DNA of 64,000 nt from Archegozetes longisetosus (Eukaryota; Arthropoda; Arachnida; Sarcoptiformes; Trhypochthoniidae). The translations under genes were made by a program, and so were the position numbers. Location of the stretch: NCBI GenBank assembly GCA_018873245.2, contig JAEMBT020000001.1:12492220-12556219 (forward strand). Reading direction: 5' to 3'. Of this stretch, positions 22,621 to 34,610 are shown in pieces. How positions within the stretch are numbered: the stretch's first letter is position 1; each line of letters opens with the position of its first letter. The notes beneath the pieces are model-generated. The model saw only the letters and a list, made by a program, of their open reading frames with translations. It was not told the DNA's origin and ran no database searches.

Positions 22621-23146
22621 CTCAGAAATATGATCAAGACATTTTGTTACAGTTTTCATTATTTAGTGTGTTTCTATTACACAAAATGACAGTTCTAAGA
22701 ATCGTTTTATATATCACTTTAAAAGTATTTATGTCATTTTGATATGAATCTCATTTGATCCTGAAATAAAAATTTCATTACTACTAAAACCAACATTTAA
22801 TAATTTCTTTATGGACTTTAATTTTTCAGAAAATAACATTTAATAAGATACACTGTAAAGAACTAATTTACTTGACATATACAACCCTATAAAATAATAA
22901 AAATTAAATTCTATGTTCAGATATCATATTTCATGACTGCATTTCTAACAGAAATGATAGATTCATATAGGTCTACAAACGAAAAATCAAAATGTTTATT
23001 TCCCCACCAAAATAAATATATTTTACAATAAATTCGACTAAAGCTGATTAGCCCTAGTAAATGAAGAAAATAATATCTTCTTGTAATGTTTATTGGTTTT
23101 CTTCTAGCAATGATTTCATACCATGGTAAAACAACCAGAACCGAAC

Positions 23147-24555
23147 TCAAAACGCATCTTTGTTAGCATTATTTTTGACTTTTGCTGACAATTGAATATT
23201 TTTCAGGAAAAACAGTATGATTAAAGAAATGACCTATTTTGGATTATTGATTAAATTAAAAATTTCAATCGAAAACTAATAAATTACGTTCTATAATTTC
23301 TAAATATAGCTAAACTTACTTCATAAGACCTGAAGTAGTTGATTGTGAACAACTCCCAACATGAGAACCCAATAATTTTCTTACCAATCCTCTCAATGAA
23401 TGTCATTAACTAATAAAGATATTTGAATAAGTTTCATAATTATGACCATTGATTACCTAATAGACAGAACTTAAAGTTTTTAACCTTCAATTTTCTGGTA
23501 CTCGAGACCTTTCTATGACTACCACAATCAGTTGCCATCACATGATTCATAAGCTTATAAGATCTGCTCACTTCTAATGTTACAGAAGAAGCTGTATTTA
23601 CGATAAACAGAAAAGTTATCGACAGAATAACTAAAACATAAATAATGATAATTCTACAGATCATATGCATTTGACCAAATAGAGCCGTATAAAATGTTGT
23701 ACTAATGACTGATCCGTGAATAATCCAAATTGTTAGCAAATATTTTGACCAAAAGTTATTGTTATAATCATTAACCTCGGAATAGCTTTGATTCAAAATC
23801 TCAATTATTTTCACAGCATTAATGCTTATAATTCTCTTTCCATTATTTATCTTAAGAATCATATAATTATTAATTTCTTTGAGTTTGATTTTGATGTAAC
23901 GACAGATCAGATAGAAATAGACGACTTGCCACAAATTGATATTAAAGATATAATAACAGCAAATAGACAGCAATAGACTGTGAGGAATACCGAATATAAT
24001 CACATCCAAAAGAGTGCAGTTGAGAAGATAAGGAACAATACTTAGCATGAATGCAAATATAGGGACTGTTATCTCAATATTCAATTTACAGACAATAAAT
24101 AAACGTTTGGAAACTTTGATCATACTATAAATTTGTTGTTTATCTCTTAATTCAATACTTTCTGGTGGAATCAAACCTGACATCATCTCAAATACCTTTA
24201 AATATGATGGTTTTATACCATTTTTATAATTATAGTAATGAATCAATTGTGAGGTGAGAGCCAGAAGTATATATAGTGAACACGAAATGTTGTAATTAAT
24301 TCTTATCCCAATAAAGTAGGAAAAGTCTCCCAAAAGTATAAATAGTCTTTGATTTTGTTCAGGCAAAAGCATATTAGTAGTATTTCTGATGAAAACCACC
24401 AAATTTATTATAAAAATTATTAAAGGATTATGAAATTTAGATCTTTTAACTGAACTAATTTGAAATAAAGATAAACCGATTCGATACGTATGAATATGAG
24501 CTGATTCGACAGCAATACTTGGTGGTAAACGTTGTGTCGCATCGAAACGATCCAT
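23147..24555 (-). CDS. Gustatory receptor family 7-TM chemoreceptor
   Basis: Exon 1 is 24555-23485, exon 2 is 23409-23320 and exon 3 is 23233-23147; the introns are phase 0 with donors AAG|GTTAAA and GAA|GTAAGT. The product has about 415 residues and no disablement is visible. It starts MDRFDATQRLP, which aligns with the starts of the other GRs. Hallmarks are the HNPLIIF first TM, YFIGIRINYNISCSLY, the MMSGLIPPESI loop, FWSKYLLTIW, NTASSVTLEVSRSY, exon 2 with FIERIG and CWELFTINYF, and exon 3 with TM7 (FFLKNIQLS) followed by a basic tail of about 12 residues. It sits head-on to an inverted copy of its own upstream region (26085-26210). Expected role: chemosensory cation channel subunit; the ligand cannot be predicted. 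Confidence 0.92.
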
Positions 24556-24575
24556 TTGTGAACTTTTCTAGTTAA

Positions 24576-24714
24576 TGTTCATTAAAGCTATAATATGATA
24601 CATTTTTCTGACTTTAGAAGACATTTCAAGTTCACTTTGAAGGTTAAAGAACATTATATAGGTTTCTGTTAAAAAATAGACATGAAAATTGATTAGTTTG
24701 GTACACGAGATGTG
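24576..24714. repeat. GR upstream region, left arm of an inverted duplication
   Basis: The reverse complement of this promoter-proximal segment recurs at 26085-26210, with landmarks CACATCTCGTGT, AACTAATCAATTTTC, TTCTTTAACCTTCAAAGTGAA and AGAAAAATGTAT. The last part (TTATAGCTTTAATGAACAT) recurs at 26523-26541, so about 310 bp has been inserted into the right copy. Confidence 0.8.
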
Positions 24715-24984
24715 AAAATCAATTATGGATCCGTGACGTTTGAGCTCAAACATTTGAGGTGGCCAATTAAGAGCGGCGAAAATTGAGCTTACAGTTGCTG
24801 ACAAAACCAACCAACGAGACTTTTTGGGGTTTCTAGTAGTAAAAGTTAACGAATTTTACTGAAACTTTTTTTTGAATAAACTACACGTTGGATCTACATT
24901 ATAGTAGATGGGCGTTGAAATTCTTTGTGAGGTAGATGAATTATTCAATTAAATATTATAGCTACAGTACAGCACAGCACAGTA

Positions 24985-25171
24985 CAGCACAGCAAATTAT
25001 TATATTATAGCTATTAGCTATAATATAATAATTATATATTATAGCTACTATAATATATAATATATAGTATATAGTATATTATATTATATAAGTATCATAT
25101 ATTATTATATTATATCTATATTAATATTATATTATTATAATATTAATATAATAATATATATGATCAATATG

Positions 25172-25219
<48 letters not shown>

Positions 25220-25330
25220 TTAATATACATTAATATATACAATCATATATATATATTATCATATATACTATAATGTCAATCTAATTGACATTATATATAT
25301 ATTAATGATATATCATTGTATGATATATGA
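24985..25330. repeat. AT-only low-complexity tract with (TA)n
   Basis: Almost pure A/T, with interleaved TATAAT-type palindromes and a (TA)n run at about 25172-25217. A short CAGTACAGCA tandem repeat lies just before it (24965-24993). Such tracts are prone to hairpin formation and assembly error. Confidence 0.9.
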
Positions 25331-25332
25331 TA

Positions 25333-26080
25333 TACACTTGATTACACGTCCAACTAGGACGCTTTAAAGCTTGATAGCTCTTGAACGGATAATCGGATTT
25401 CAAAATGGTTTTCGCTAAATTGTAACTGGATAATGTTGAAATTGTTTGATATACTATTCGTTAAAATATTTACAAGGGTTGCAAAGTTATAGCAATTCTA
25501 GTAAAAACTTAATTTTCCATTAGAAGTAATGGTATATGTGTATGGCATAGACTAATTGAAAGTAGTTTTTGGATATTTTCTGTTTGTTTATGTTTGGAAA
25601 ACAATCGGTTAACAATTGATTGTATACTAAATTTGTTTTAAAATGCCATTAAGTGTTGCCGAACGGGAACTAAAGTTCCGGAAATTAATGTTTGATTTTT
25701 AAATTTTTGTTTCATTATTTTATAACCCTGGTGAATATTTTAACGAATGGTATATCAAACTTTTCCTACATTATCCAGCCACAATTCAGTGAAAACCATT
25801 TGAAAATTGGATTATCTGTTCAAGTGCTATTAAGATTTAAACCGTCCTAGTTGGCCGTGTAATCGAGTGTATACCATTACTTCTAATGGAAAATTAAGTT
25901 TTTACTAGAATTGCTATAACTTTGCAACCCTTGTGAATATTTTAACGAATAGTATATCAAACAATTTCAACATTATCCAGTTACAATTTAGCGAAAACCA
26001 TTTTGAAATCCGATTATCCGTTCAAGAGCTATCAAGCTTTAAAGCGTCCTAGTTGGCCGTGTAATCGAGTGTATATCATC
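25333..26080. mobile_element. Foldback element with tandem and inverted ~200-bp modules
   Basis: The left arm begins ACACTTGATTACACG (from 25333) and the right arm ends CGTGTAATCGAGTGT. Between them the module with AGCTATCAAGCTTTAAAGCGTCC, CCGTTCAAGAGC, ATTATCCAG and TTTTAACGAATaGTATATCAAA occurs twice in inverted orientation. A third, more diverged copy lies in direct orientation at about 25725-25870. No coding sequence is present. Confidence 0.85.
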
Positions 26081-26084
26081 ACAT

Positions 26085-26210
26085 CTCGTGTGTCAAACTA
26101 ATCAATTTTCGTATATATATTTTTAACAGAGGCCTATTTAATGTTCTTTAACCTTCAAAGTGAACTTGAAATGTTTTATCTTCTAAAGTAAGAAAAATGT
26201 ATTTGTAAAG
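26085..26210. repeat. GR upstream region, right arm of an inverted duplication
   Basis: Reverse-complement copy of 24576-24714, the sequence just upstream of the GR at 23147-24555. A Tc1 fragment follows immediately after the last matching bases near 26541. Confidence 0.8.
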
Positions 26211-26544
26211 GTTGAATTATATTGAACTTCTAAGCTTTTACATTCTTTCTCTATACTTAACAAATATTTACTTATTTGTTGGTATTTCAAATATTTTTGT
26301 AAGAAGAGTCTGAGTATTTGGATTATTGGAGTTGGGGCGACGGATTAAGCTTTAAAGTCGTCCAAATCTAATAGTCCTATCATCTTAATGTTTATTCATT
26401 TATATACATCTAAAATAAAGTTTAACAGCATTAGAACAATAGATCTAAAGCAGTCAACAACAAATAAAATTATATTTTCAAGCTTAAAACAAAAATAAAA
26501 TACAATATCTTTACATATTATATTATAGCTTTAATGAACATCAG

Positions 26545-26991
26545 GTTTGGGGTGCTTTTGGATCTGTCGGCAAGTCTGAAATTGTCTTTATTGATAGCAC
26601 AATGAACGCAAAATCTTATAAAGAATTATTGGATAAGTATTTTTTACCATTTGCTGAACGTATCGGTGGAAACGATTGGATTCTACAACAGGATAACTCA
26701 TCTGTTCATAGATCTGGCTTAATAAAGCAATGGTCTGCACTCAATAAAGTTGACATTCTTGATTGGCCTTCCCTTTCTCCTGATTTAAATGTTATAGAAA
26801 ACATTTGGGGCATATTGGTTAGACGTGTTTATGGTAATGGCAGGCAATACAATGACAAAAACGAGCTTAAAAAGACTATAGTTGAACAATGGGAAAGTAT
26901 ACCACAAATTATGCTCAAAAATGTCATTAATTCAATGCCAAACCGTGTTTTTGAATTGATCACTAAAACTGGTCAAAAAATAAGTTACTAA
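26545..26991 (+). pseudogene. Tc1-like transposase, 5'-truncated
   Basis: The C-terminal half of a Tc1/mariner-superfamily DDE transposase. The frame continues upstream of the first Met (VWGAFGSVGKS) but lacks the N-terminal helix-turn-helix region and the first catalytic Asp. The second Asp lies in LQQDNSSVHRS and the Glu in VIENIW, with 34 residues between them, which defines the DD34E Tc1 group. WPSLSPDLN is also typical. A probable 3' end lies near 27256, where CCACCCTAATT-like sequence and a CAGTCCAGTC motif appear on the minus strand. It cannot make an active enzyme. Confidence 0.93.
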
Positions 26992-27347
26992 TGTAGTTAT
27001 AATTCATTTTGATTTTTTATTATTTGTGATTTATTCTATCTATTATTAAAGTGGCTTTAACCAAATGAAACAGTGTTTTTTACTAATTCGCACACGCTTA
27101 ACGAACAATGCCACGGATCTGATACAAAACTTACCCAAAATTTTCTTTATATCTGTTTAATAAATATATAAAATTTCAAGTTTATTACTTGAGCCGTTCA
27201 AGTTTTATTGAACAAAATTAGGGTGGCTTTAACCAATTGAACTGGACTGGACTGTATTAGAGAAATTGGACAATAATTTTTACATTCTGATGAATGAAGA
27301 CTAAACTAGATGAAAAGTGATTAAATAAACATCTATCAACAAATTCC

Positions 27348-27547
27348 ATAGAAAATCTATTTTCTAATCAATATAGCAAAATATTGTCTGATTAATAATT
27401 TTGTATATTCGATCCTGCAATGCAATAGTAATTCAATCTTTTCCATAGTTTAGGTGGGAATTATTATTGCATTGCGGAAATTTAATATGCAGAATTATTA
27501 ATCAGATGATATTTTACTATATTGATTAGAAAATAGATTTTCTATAA
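27348..27547. repeat. Near-perfect hairpin MITE
   Basis: A 200-bp palindrome with arms of about 85-90 bp. Both arms contain ATAGAAAATCTATTTTCTAA, CAATATAG, TCTGATTAATAATT and TGCAATGCAATA in mirrored order, with a few mismatches. There is no coding content. Confidence 0.85.
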
Positions 27548-28784
27548 AAGAGGTTGTGCGTACTTCCATTCAGAATACCCCCATCTGATTCTGATGAAAC
27601 ACAGTGAGGGTATTAAGGTTATCAGTAAAGTATACTGGGGTTTCATTTCTTGCAAATATGCCACAGAGAGCGCCCAAGACGCTTAACAATTCAAATATTC
27701 AAAAGCTTATAACTCGGAATTCGTAGCACTACCTTAATGAAAATTTGCATACTATGAGACAATAATGAGCTGTATTCAGGGATAGCATGAAGTTTACACT
27801 TTATCCTTATATAGGATAATTTAAAAATTTCAAACGTTTATTTCAGAGCGTTGTCCTTCGAGATAGGACCCAATCCCTTTTGTTCTTATAGTAAAACATT
27901 ATCAGGTATATATATGCAAAAAGATTGAGTACAATCTCGAAGGGCAATAGATTGAAAAATCGCAAAAAATGTGTACATACTAAATTCATTTCGAAGAACT
28001 TTTTTATCAACTGGTTTATTTCCTTGTCTAAAATAGTACTTCTTGAGATTTACTCTCAAGGTCTGAGGTGACACTGCTTGAATATTGGGCTAATTAATGT
28101 ATTATATACAAGTAATCTTATCTCTAAGTTTTAATTTTGTTGATAGGATTATTTGGTCTCCCATTTCACACAGTATTCATACATTTTTATTGGTAACTTT
28201 TTATAGCTATTTATTGCAGAAAGACGTTCGTTACTTTTATGTTCTGACGAACCCATCTCAGTAATTTGCAGAAAAATGTAAAAATCTTCTTTGATAGTTT
28301 AGATTTACCACAATAAAGCTTTCTTAACGATAGATTTGGATACTCACTTGTTCATATTAACTCTAATTCATACTCTAATCTCAATCAAAACTATTGTATA
28401 TTAGCCTATAGCTGTTGTTTCTCAGTCAATGCCAACGTCTTAAAGAATACTACTACTATAAGAATAATGTTCGAACTCTGTATTTTAAGGTTTTTACCTT
28501 AAATTTTCATTAATGAGCATATACTTATTCGAAATACAGTGTTGTGCCACGAGATACATTAAAATATCATCAAAATTAGTTACTATCAGCGTATTAGGAC
28601 AAATTATACTGTACATTGATTAAGAATTTAATGTAAGTTTAGGCAATCGAAAAAGAAATTTATTATTTCTTTAAGTATTGAACAAAAAACTAATTCGAAA
28701 TATTATTGCCTTGAATCAGACATCAAGAATAGAATGATTTTTATAAACAGATATTACTTAGATTAAGGTCAATTTTACTATATT

Positions 28785-29050
28785 ATACAAATATACCTCG
28801 CGAAAAAAAATCCGGAAAAAGTAAGTGTAAATTTTTAATGAAAACTACAATACTTTGACCTCAAATTGATCACAAGAATGCGTTTGATTCTAATTATTAC
28901 AACTAAAAAGGAAATGACAATTGAATTCTATCTCCCTCTGCAGCTATACACTTTTCAATACGTTCTTACATACTTTTAATGACTCCTATACATCTAGTTA
29001 TAAATTATCCCATATTTGGTTTATTTTCGCGACTCACAGTTGAAATTTTT
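28785..29050. repeat. Transposon 3' fragment, right (pairs with 22355-22620)
   Basis: Inverted counterpart of the fragment at 22355-22620, with the same RIEKCIAAEG-type end of a transposase on the minus strand. The pair encloses the GR at 23147-24555 and the element-rich tract beyond it. Confidence 0.65.
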
Positions 29051-29619
29051 TTGGTTCTTCTTTCTCAATAATATCTTTTATTATTCTTCATATGTGTTGA
29101 ATCTGGTTTAGGTCGGAAAAATTAATTCTCAAGATGTGCTATGGGTTTTCTAATTTTTTGTCGTAAGGATTATAATAATCGTAGTTAATTAGTCTTATAA
29201 CGATAGATATTTCTCAGATTTTTTTGCAAAACAGTATCGAGATTCTGATTCATTTGAGTAATTTTTCAGTGATTTTATTTATTTATTTTTTAATATTCCA
29301 AGAAATGACATAATTGATTGAAAACAGATTTCACACTTACTGTAATAATCTATAAGAAAAAATTATGTCATAGCCAGATACTACTCCTTATATTGGAGTC
29401 ACAATTATTCAGAGTAGAGACTCTGTTAAATAAAATGAGATAAAGACTTATCTATTTGGCAATGACTTGCATTGATTAGGAAAAATGTTGAGTAAGTTTT
29501 CTGACACTTTTTCACAAGTAACTCGGCTGTATTTGTTGTCGATAGTATTTAGCTGTAATTATTCAGAAAAGTTTAGAAGAACGAAAAATTTATTCTGAAC
29601 TATATTTGATTGTTCAAAA

Positions 29620-31217
29620 ATGCCAACACTTCAGGAGAAAAGACAAAATATATTGCAGTTTAAAGGTGCGATCGCTCCTGTCTTCACACCTTATGATGAG
29701 AAGGGGTGAGTATTTCCTATTGATCAATTACTTCAGATCTGCGAAACACAATTTTAAGAGCAGTCCATTGAACGTATTAAGTTAATTTCAAATACCTGAA
29801 TCAGTTAATAGTTTCTGTGGCAGAGCTGTGTCAAAACATAGTGTCATTGTACTTCTAGCTAATCGTTAACTTCGAAAATATCAAATTTTAAAACTTTGTT
29901 CAATTATGATAACAAAAATAGATCCAGTGCTTAGAACTCAAGTTAGAAAATACTATTAAGCAGCTGAATTTCATGTTTCTCGATGAATACTATGAGCAAC
30001 TAAAGATGAGCCTATCTATAATTTGAAAAATTAATTGTTGTGATGAAGACTTCAGCAGAAGTCGAATACTATTGTAATTTTGTTTTTTTATGAATATGCC
30101 AAAATTTTTTACAATTCAATCAGTCCATTAAGTCTTAAATGGTTTGCAGCGAAGTAAACGTGTCGATGATATCAAGTTATGTCAGATATCTGGTCGATAA
30201 TAAAGTCGATGGTGTTTTCGTGACTGGAACTACTGGTGAAGGGTATAATCTCACGAATGATGAAAAATTATTGATAGCAAAGGCTTGGCGTGAAGCTATT
30301 GATGAGGAAAATGCAAACTTTTTGGCCATAATAAATGTGACGTCAACCTGCGTTAAAGAAGCGCTTCAGCTCTCCAAACAAGCCGAAAGTTTAGGATACG
30401 ATGCGATCGCTGTTTTACCGCCGAATTATTATAGACAAACCTCTGTTAATGATATGATTAGCTATCTTAAACTATTTGGAAGTGCAGCACCTAATACTCC
30501 ACTGCTTTACTATCACTTTCCTTTTATGGTCGGAGAATTAGACTGTCAGTTATTATGAGTTGATAATTATATGCTTGAGAATTGATTTATAAAATAATTT
30601 CTTACTAGTTGACGTTGTCGATTTGATTGGCGAAGGATTGAAACAAATACCACAGTTGACTGCTATGAAAGTAAATTTTAATTCAAATTCAAGCATAAAT
30701 TAACAATTTTTGCAATTTTAAATTTCATTTTATTAAAGTTTAGTGATAATAATGTGGTCAGACTCTCACTTCTGCAGAAAAACTTCAAAAACAATTTTAA
30801 AGTATTCAATGGATTTCCTGAGGTATTGAGCCATTCAGGCAATTTCAGACAAATAATTCGCAACAATTGAATTGACAAGCATTCATATTTTCGCTTAATT
30901 TCATGTACATAATTCAGGTTTTATTAACAGCATTGACTTCAGTCGAGTGTTATGCAGGAATTTGTGCTCTTTTTAATTTGCCAGAAATTGCCATCCATTA
31001 CAAGAAAATGATGTCTTTTGTTGAAAAGTTGGATCTGGAAAGTGCGCGTGAAGAACAAAATAAGATAATTGACGAATGTCTCAAACATAAAAAGACTGGA
31101 AGGTTTCTTGTATCGATAAAATCTACTTTCAATTCGGAGGCAAAATCTCTCAATCTAAATGTTGGAAATACGAGATCTCCCATTAGTTTTCTTTATAGTC
31201 ATAGCGAAACACTTTAA
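29620..31217 (+). CDS. NPL: N-acetylneuraminate lyase (sialic acid aldolase)
   Basis: Cleaves N-acetylneuraminate to N-acetylmannosamine and pyruvate through a Schiff base; a cytosolic (beta/alpha)8 barrel of the DapA/NPL family. Five exons are readable: 29620-29705, 30150-30544, 30609-30670, 30739-30822 and 30918-31217. All have GT-AG borders and compatible phases, giving 308 residues; animal NPL is about 320. Motifs are GAIAPVFTPYDEKG at the N-terminus, GTTGEGYNLT (substrate carboxylate loop), YYHFP with the catalytic Tyr, and Schiff-base Lys at the end of exon 3 in TAMK followed by FSD, matching GLKFSD-type sequences in animals. No stop or frameshift is seen. A decayed copy of exon 1 lies at 32310-32405. 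Expected role: degradation of sialic acids from food or the host. Confidence 0.93.
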
Positions 31218-33553
31218 ATATAGATCATTTTCTTATAGTTGATTAAAGTTTGTGAATCAGAATGTTATATTTCCTTCTATATCTTCTTATATGCATCTAT
31301 CGTAATGACAGATCAATCGGTCGATTAGATTTTATTCAAATTCAAACAATATAAGATTATTAATCCTGTTTCAACATCAACAGCAGTTTGTATTTTACAG
31401 TTGAATTCTATTCTACTATGGAACATTTATCAACTTACAATAAAAAGTTATTTTTAGAAATTTAAACAAATTTGATATAAAATTGGTTATAGAAAAATTC
31501 ATAGATAATTAGTCAATATAAAAACTTAGTGTCATGTCATGTCAAAATTTAGAAAACATTAAAAACACGACAGACCAACAATTAAGTTGATTATGTTTCA
31601 AATGTTTATCTTAATATAATTATTTATTTTGAAAGATGTGAAAAAACTACTTTTCCTCTAAGCTTTCGTTGATAACTTTTAAATGTCAAAATTTGACACA
31701 ATCATTAAACCGATAAAATTAAATTCTGTTTATTAGCTGAAAATTTGACACAATGCAGACGCAAACTGAGCATGAGAATTTCCTTTAGTCTAAAAAGCTT
31801 TAGATAAGCAAAATTAGAGATTAAGAAAATGTTTACATTTTTACTTAATTTAGTTGTCAATTCTAACACCAAATATACGCGGAAATAATGAGCATGAGAG
31901 CAATTAGATCTTGTGATTCAATTAATGAGTTGACTGTGCTTTTAAAAGAAAATTACAAAACTCGTGTTTATTCATGAAGAAAAAATATGTTTTATGTTCA
32001 TCATTATGTAGACTATAGTAATTTCTAACATAATCACAGATATCACATCACATCTAAGAATAAGAATTACTCATTATAAAACTTTTTATTAATGAGAAGT
32101 TATATAATCATCTCTGAACTTGAAGCTTATCTGTTGGCTGTGCCTTTGATTTATTGGGACAATCCTTGAAAATGTTGTCAAGTTTTCTATTGGGTTTCCT
32201 TTAGACAAATGATAACAAATTTTAACAGATGTTAAGAGCACCCATATTCGTATTTGTGTTGAAGAAAGAAATCTTGCTTCATTTTACAGAATAAAAATAA
32301 ATTCATTTCAAAGATTGCCTACACTTGAGAAGAAAATCCGAAAAAATATTAAAATTGAAAGGTGCGATCGCTACTGTTCTTATACCCTACGACGAGAAGG
32401 GGTCACTAAGTCTACTAGTGGTACAATAGACTTAATTTAATAAAAATTAATGATAAGAATAGTGTTTATCTAAAAAGTGATAAAAAACAATCTGTTAGGG
32501 CTAAATAATTAGTATTAACTGTTAACATAGTCAAGCTTCATTTTAATAAAAGGAAAATAACGTTTTTTATAAAACAAAATTAGTTTTGATTTATTCTTAT
32601 TATAGACAAGCACCAAAGACATGGATCTAGATATCGGTATCTAATGAGTCGCTTATCCAGATATGTTAAGTTCTACATGAAGTGTCGATTATTGTTTGTC
32701 TCTTGCAATTTTGGCGCAATAAAAACACTTATCAATTAAAACCATCAAACCTTGAAAACTAGATAACTTTAGTATATATTAATACACATGAACAGGCCAA
32801 CGATAAAAGTATGCACCTTTGAATAAATTGAAACGAGAAAAACGCATAAAATGTTGGGCTTTTAAAACATTATAAAACTTGATTTAATGAGATTAGAAAA
32901 ATGAATGAAAGTTTAATACCAAACTTCTTAGCTATAGCATTAAAGTATTAAGAGATATTTATAGAGCAATTTTAACCATTAATTTAGACTCAATAATATC
33001 TTTATTAAAGTAAATAAAACAAAATTTTGTTAATGTTAAGCGATACTTATCAATACGTTTTGTAATGACTCCAAATTAGATTATTTGATGAGGCACTAGT
33101 GTTAAAGTTAGTGCTTACTTGCATTAATTACTGCTATAATAAGCACATTTTGTTAGCCAACTTTTTTTTTATAAATTCTACATTCAAGTATTTATTTAAT
33201 TGGATTGTTTAAGCTTTAAAACTAACAAAAAATAGAATTCACCATATAAGGGAACAAATGAGAGATTAGAATAAATGTAATAATAAACAGTAACACATTT
33301 TAGATGATCAAACCTTGAAAAGAATAAGCGGAAAAGATTGAATGGCATTCAATTGATGCAAATTACTAAAAAATGCAGTTTGTTCAAACCTTCAAATCCC
33401 ACAATTTTAATAAAATGATCATGTCTGTTAAACATTATCCTTGGAAACACTCTCAACAATTGAACTGTTTCTATAAATAACATTTTATTTACTATTAAGT
33501 AAATACTAGTACTCGAAACTAAATTCACAATAATTTTGTTCCTCAGTCAAAAC
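31218..33553. other. Intergenic region between NPL and the aldo-keto reductase
   Basis: Non-coding apart from the NPL exon-1 relic at 32310-32405. Parts upstream of that relic resemble the NPL 5' flank weakly, so the duplicated stretch may have been longer. Nothing else is recognised. Confidence 0.5.
32310..32405 (+). pseudogene. Decayed copy of NPL exon 1
   Basis: Aligns with 29617-29707. AAAGGTGCGATCGCT and GA[CT]GAGAAGGGGT are kept, but the start codon has become ATT, a one-base insertion breaks the frame and a stop appears early. No downstream NPL exons are recognisable after it, so this is a remnant of a tandem duplication of the gene or of its 5' end. Confidence 0.85.
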
Positions 33554-34575
33554 ATGTTGTCGTTAGTAGTTTTAGCAGTTTTATTGTGCAACACTTTAGC
33601 TATAAATGGTATGAAAATAATGTTAAGCTTTAAAAGAACTTATTAAAACAACAATTTTTTGAAATAGTGTCAAAAACAGTGCGGCTCAACAACGGAGAGG
33701 AGTGTCCAATTGTAGGACTAGGTACTGGACGTCAGCCACAAGACGAAGTGGTAAAACAGATGGTTTACGATGCTATAGATGTCGGTTATAGACACATCGA
33801 TACCGCGGCACTTTATGGCAACGAGAAAGCTATCGGGCAAGCAATTAATGAAGTTATAAGACAGGGAAAAGTTAAAAGAGAAGATATATTTTTGACCACT
33901 AAACTATTCTTCAAACAATATCCTGATCTTAAGAGAAGACAACAAACTGTTCAGAATGTTCAGCTGGCACTGCAAAAACTGAACTTAAAATATATTGACC
34001 TTATGCTTCTTCACTACCCGTCTGATGATCCACAAATTAATGCCGAGATTTGGAATGGGCTCGAGGATGCTCTCAATCAGGGACTAGTCAAGTCTATCGG
34101 TGTCTCGAATTTCAACATCGAGCAATTGTCTAGTCTATTAAAAACAGCTAGAACTATTCCAGCTATGAATCAAGTGGAAAGTAATCCGAAGAAAAATCAA
34201 AGAGAACTCATTGATTATTGTTTCAAACATGGCGTTCATATCACTGCTTATTCTCCTTTAGGAAAAGGAACTCTTATTCCTCACCCAACTATTGTTGAGA
34301 TCGGGAAAAATCATAATAAGACTTCAGCTCAAGTTATGATTCGCTGGCAAATACAGAGAGGGGTTATAGCCATTCCTAAAAGTACCAGAAGAGAGAGAAT
34401 TAGAGAAAATTGTGATGTCTTTGATTTTAGTTTAACTGATGATGAAATGAAAATATTAGAAAATTTGGAAATGAATGACTCGAGTGCTACTATCACATAT
34501 AGATTATCCGCTTGCCTATTCATTATCCCTATTGTTATTTTGATAAATCAAATTCTTAATTCAAATAAGGCATGA
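33554..34575 (+). CDS. Aldo-keto reductase with signal peptide and C-terminal hydrophobic tail
   Basis: NADPH-dependent reductase fold. Exon 1 is 33554-33608 and exon 2 is 33668-34575, joined at a phase-1 GT-AG intron of 59 bp, giving 320 residues. Exon 1 is almost entirely a signal peptide (MLSLVVLAVLLCNTLAIN). The AKR domain follows with all four catalytic residues in context: Asp and Tyr in HIDTAALYGNE, Lys in LTTKLFF and His in MLLHYPSDD; NQVESNP and the cofactor motif IPKSTRRERI are also present. The usual AKR C-terminal loop is replaced by a Ser/Thr stretch and a hydrophobic segment (FIIPIVILINQI) seven residues from the end. AKRs are normally cytosolic; this one is predicted to enter the secretory pathway and end membrane-bound, perhaps GPI-anchored. 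AATAAA lies at 34824-34829. Substrate unknown; carbonyl detoxification is plausible. Confidence 0.93.
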
Positions 34576-34610
34576 AAACGAGAGTTTTCCTTCAAATTAA
34601 TTTGTGACGA

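Noticed and set aside
22917-23150. 77-codon minus-strand frame beside the GR third exon
   Set aside because: Its start is only the tail of the GR 3' region in another frame, and no family resemblance is seen.
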